From assembly GCA_012839295.1 (NCBI GenBank), contig DUNO01000013.1, forward strand, positions 209,410 through 273,409: a DNA stretch of 64,000 bases. The letters run 5' to 3'. Below, in pieces: positions 63,101 to 64,000 of this stretch. The number at the start of each line of letters is the position of its first letter. Positions within the stretch are counted from its first letter, which is position 1. The notes below the pieces were generated by a model that saw nothing but the letters and a program-made list of their open reading frames with translations, ran no database searches and was not told the origin of the DNA. A program made the translations under genes and the position numbers. The stretch is from Clostridiales bacterium. Lineage in GTDB: Bacteria > Bacillota > Clostridia > Lachnospirales > Lachnospiraceae.

Positions 63101-63780
63101 AGGACGGGGATAGGGTTTCCTTACAGAACGAGGATAATGTAGAGTATGATTTCCCCGTAGATTTTGTGACGGTCAACAATGCAGGCAATTATATCTATAT
63201 CAGTGAGAGCCGTTACCAGGCGGCCTTCGGGGATTATGACGGATCTGCCTACCTGCTTAACCTGGAGGAAAGGGATGACCGTGAAAGCTGGCTGGGCAAG
63301 CTGTCAGAGGATGAGAGGATCCTCACCGTAAGCAGCAGCCAGCATCTAAGGGATGCCTTCGGAGATATGAAAAAAATCGTCAATATGGTTGTCTACGTCT
63401 TAATCGGCATGTCAGCGGTATTGGCATTTACGGTGCTGTTTACACTCTCCAATATCAATGTGAGCGAACGGGAGCGGGAGCTGGCCACCATGAAGGTGCT
63501 TGGCTTCCAGCCCAATGAAGTAGCGTCCTACATCAATAAAGAGACGATTATCCTCACCCTGATAGGCATTCTTCTGGGCATGCCCGCCGGTTATGGGGTC
63601 ACCTATGGCATTTTGGCAAATGTCAGCATCGCAGATACAGCCTTTAATGTCCGTGTCTCCTTTTTCGCCTATCTGGCGGCGGCAGTACTTACCATGGTAT
63701 TTACCTTGCTGGTAAACCGGATCACGGATAAAGCCCTGCGAAGGATCAACATGGTAGAAGCCTTGAAGAGTGTGGAGTAA
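60181..63780 (+). CDS. Large FtsX-type ABC permease with extracellular coiled coil
   Basis: A 1199-residue permease. One membrane helix near the N-terminus is followed by an extracytoplasmic region. Within it, residues about 290-640 form a long Glu/Lys/Ala-rich coiled coil (ADAEKKLADKMAEADRKL and similar) broken by a Pro/Gly segment. Three FtsX helices (about 665-790), a second extracellular domain and three final helices complete it. No lipid attachment site is seen. The plan matches very large Clostridia and Lachnospiraceae FtsX permeases whose coils project into the cell wall. I chose ATG 60181 (AAGGG five bases upstream, matching the family start); an ATG at 60139 is in frame. Substrate unknown. 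Confidence 0.88.
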   Translation: MKKSAYIKDITCTVKKNFSRFIAIVAMAALGTGVFTGFTAGCMDVFDSADRFYDRQSTYDIKIASTLGLTQKDLEALSQVAGVNKAYADYSMDVKLKQNGESLLVANLSTLDPEGMNEPYVLEGRLPEKAGQIAVTERFLHDTGLKLGDNITLEAVENAEKDETAEETTAITDSSIEEDSLETGDLEVSVEDDTQEPKLAVSEYEITALVLSPLDISSPEEGLANSSFSSSSSDYMMFAVKGCIDSDIITTIYLTVDDAKEQDTYSEKYRALVEGVASNIKGTLVEERQQARYDQVVGEANQRLADAEKKLADKMAEADRKLADAQIEINDGWDSYQEGLAEVEENEAKLADGQEALTKARKSADEKFLSAQKELDTNRAKLEEGEAGLNREEASAFKEFAAYEQQIAESRKELDQKKAEAKAGLSGTVAALPKEARAIWNSGETQSVWADMVAKGKAAAPYLLAAEQGGTPTSGQTEAYNQAMAKLQEATQKLAGYFVMGGSPLTEEQVKAFPALAVQQGTLDYSQGLLDENSSTLAAKKEGALKQISAARKEIEEGKAKLAQGQEELDTKKAEARQQLDEKQAELEDGRKKLEDARKELKEAEAELIDGQKELDDNIAEYQKSIAEAKQKIADGKAEVADIGEAKWYVWDRYDNDSFSGLDNDISFIEAVTKAFPFIFFLVAILVCLTTMTRMVEEDRSLIGTYKSLGYAKHQISMKYLIYATLACCVGGILGTVLGFWGLPEVIRIIAHRLYVIPDYKLSFYPVYGLGSFGLFLFGIVGATVFSCAEMLHKRPAELMRPKPPKEGSRILLERIPFIWKRLKFLNKVTCRNLFRYKKRALMTIIGILGCMMLIVLGFGVRDTVGGLMSDQFDKVTVYDAVVVTDDLTTEERDQLQEEWKASGMVKDGLQLQISTLTLWKGSRSVEIAVMVIPDGTDLSPYVHLRQLSTGKSRGLPPEGLVVTQNAAKQLKIEDGDRVSLQNEDNVEYDFPVDFVTVNNAGNYIYISESRYQAAFGDYDGSAYLLNLEERDDRESWLGKLSEDERILTVSSSQHLRDAFGDMKKIVNMVVYVLIGMSAVLAFTVLFTLSNINVSERERELATMKVLGFQPNEVASYINKETIILTLIGILLGMPAGYGVTYGILANVSIADTAFNVRVSFFAYLAAAVLTMVFTLLVNRITDKALRRINMVEALKSVE

Positions 63781-63949
63781 GGTTTCCAGGGCTTTTCTCT
63801 ATATGGGAATACTATATGGAAATATAGGGAAAGAATCTGTTGCAACAAAAGCATGCATAAGTATAAAAATCCTCCCGCCAAAAAGCTTCTTTACACCAAC
63901 TAACACGGTGAATCTGAGGGTAGCTATATCCATCTGGGCGCAGACCGGG

Positions 63950-63986
63950 CATCCCATGATTGCCTGCACTTGGCAATTATGGGATG
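63950..63986. terminator. 15-bp hairpin near the right edge
   Basis: Arms CATCCCATGATTGCC and GGCAATTATGGGATG (one wobble pair) around a 7-base loop. No T-run follows on either strand within reach, so it may be a repeat or operator. The rest of 63781-64000 shows no gene I can support. Confidence 0.45.
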
Positions 63987-64000
63987 TTAAAGGCAAGCCC

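Noticed and set aside
63799..63996. Minus-strand 65-residue ORF at the right edge
   Set aside because: No ribosome site, no recognisable motif, and it crosses a strong hairpin; not supported as a gene.

Overview
The window looks like the chromosome of a strictly anaerobic, low-to-medium GC Gram-positive bacterium of the class Clostridia, most likely a Lachnospiraceae-type fermenter. The reasons are the methanol/corrinoid methyltransferase genes (mtaC, mtaB and a reductive activator), butyrate kinase and phosphotransbutyrylase, an LTA-synthase-like sulfatase, purine-rich Shine-Dalgarno sites throughout, and no respiratory chain genes. I see no rRNA, tRNA, CRISPR array or intact insertion sequence. 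The genus cannot be fixed from the sequence alone.

Layout. 0-7.8 kb: the end of a glycoside hydrolase, an LtaS-like sulfatase, a probable type I toxin-antitoxin locus (27-residue toxin with a convergent antisense promoter), a short FtsH, a SulP transporter and a PocR-type AraC regulator. 8-13.7 kb: a methanol methyltransferase unit (cobW-like, mtaB, mtaC on the minus strand) with a divergent corrinoid activator that carries a MetH-activation-like N-terminal region. 13.7-21.7 kb: an AlbA_2/Schlafen-type regulator set between two palindromes, an SDR dehydrogenase, an orphan protein preceded by a 15-bp degenerate repeat array, a chemoreceptor and HtpG.

21.8-38.0 kb is the most notable part: a catabolic cluster of 13 structural genes plus a LysR regulator. 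It encodes a crotonase-fold protein with the residue pattern of 6-oxocamphor hydrolase (a cyclic beta-diketone hydrolase), a UroD-type methyltransferase, a beta-keto acid cleavage enzyme (BKACE), an acetoacetate-type CoA transferase, a thiolase, phosphotransbutyrylase and butyrate kinase, two OFA-type carriers, and a three-part Fe-S/flavin NAD(P)H reductase. My inference is that an imported ring compound, possibly methoxylated, is reduced, opened hydrolytically, cleaved as a beta-keto acid and converted to CoA esters, with ATP recovered through acyl phosphates. The substrate is unknown.

38-52 kb holds a subtilase, an ABC-transporter/HNH chimeric gene relic, an esterase with a GPH-type symporter and AraC regulator, a GNAT enzyme behind a possible structured RNA, a DUF1538 membrane protein with two PII-like genes, and a 2-keto-3-deoxygluconate module (kdgK, eda-VOC, IclR) with a KdgR-like operator. 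52.5-58.8 kb is a visibly AT-richer sugar module (Crp-type regulator, lyxose isomerase-like, DUF4432 epimerase-like, ribose-type ABC importer). 59.4-63.8 kb is an ABC exporter/FtsX pair.

At a larger scale the window holds several highly degenerate short tandem arrays with different unit lengths (8, 15, 15, 18 and 21 bp), in both coding and noncoding DNA. It also holds two families of dispersed palindromes: a 13-bp-arm terminator-like hairpin (two copies) and a 61-nt element (three copies, all inside the catabolic cluster).
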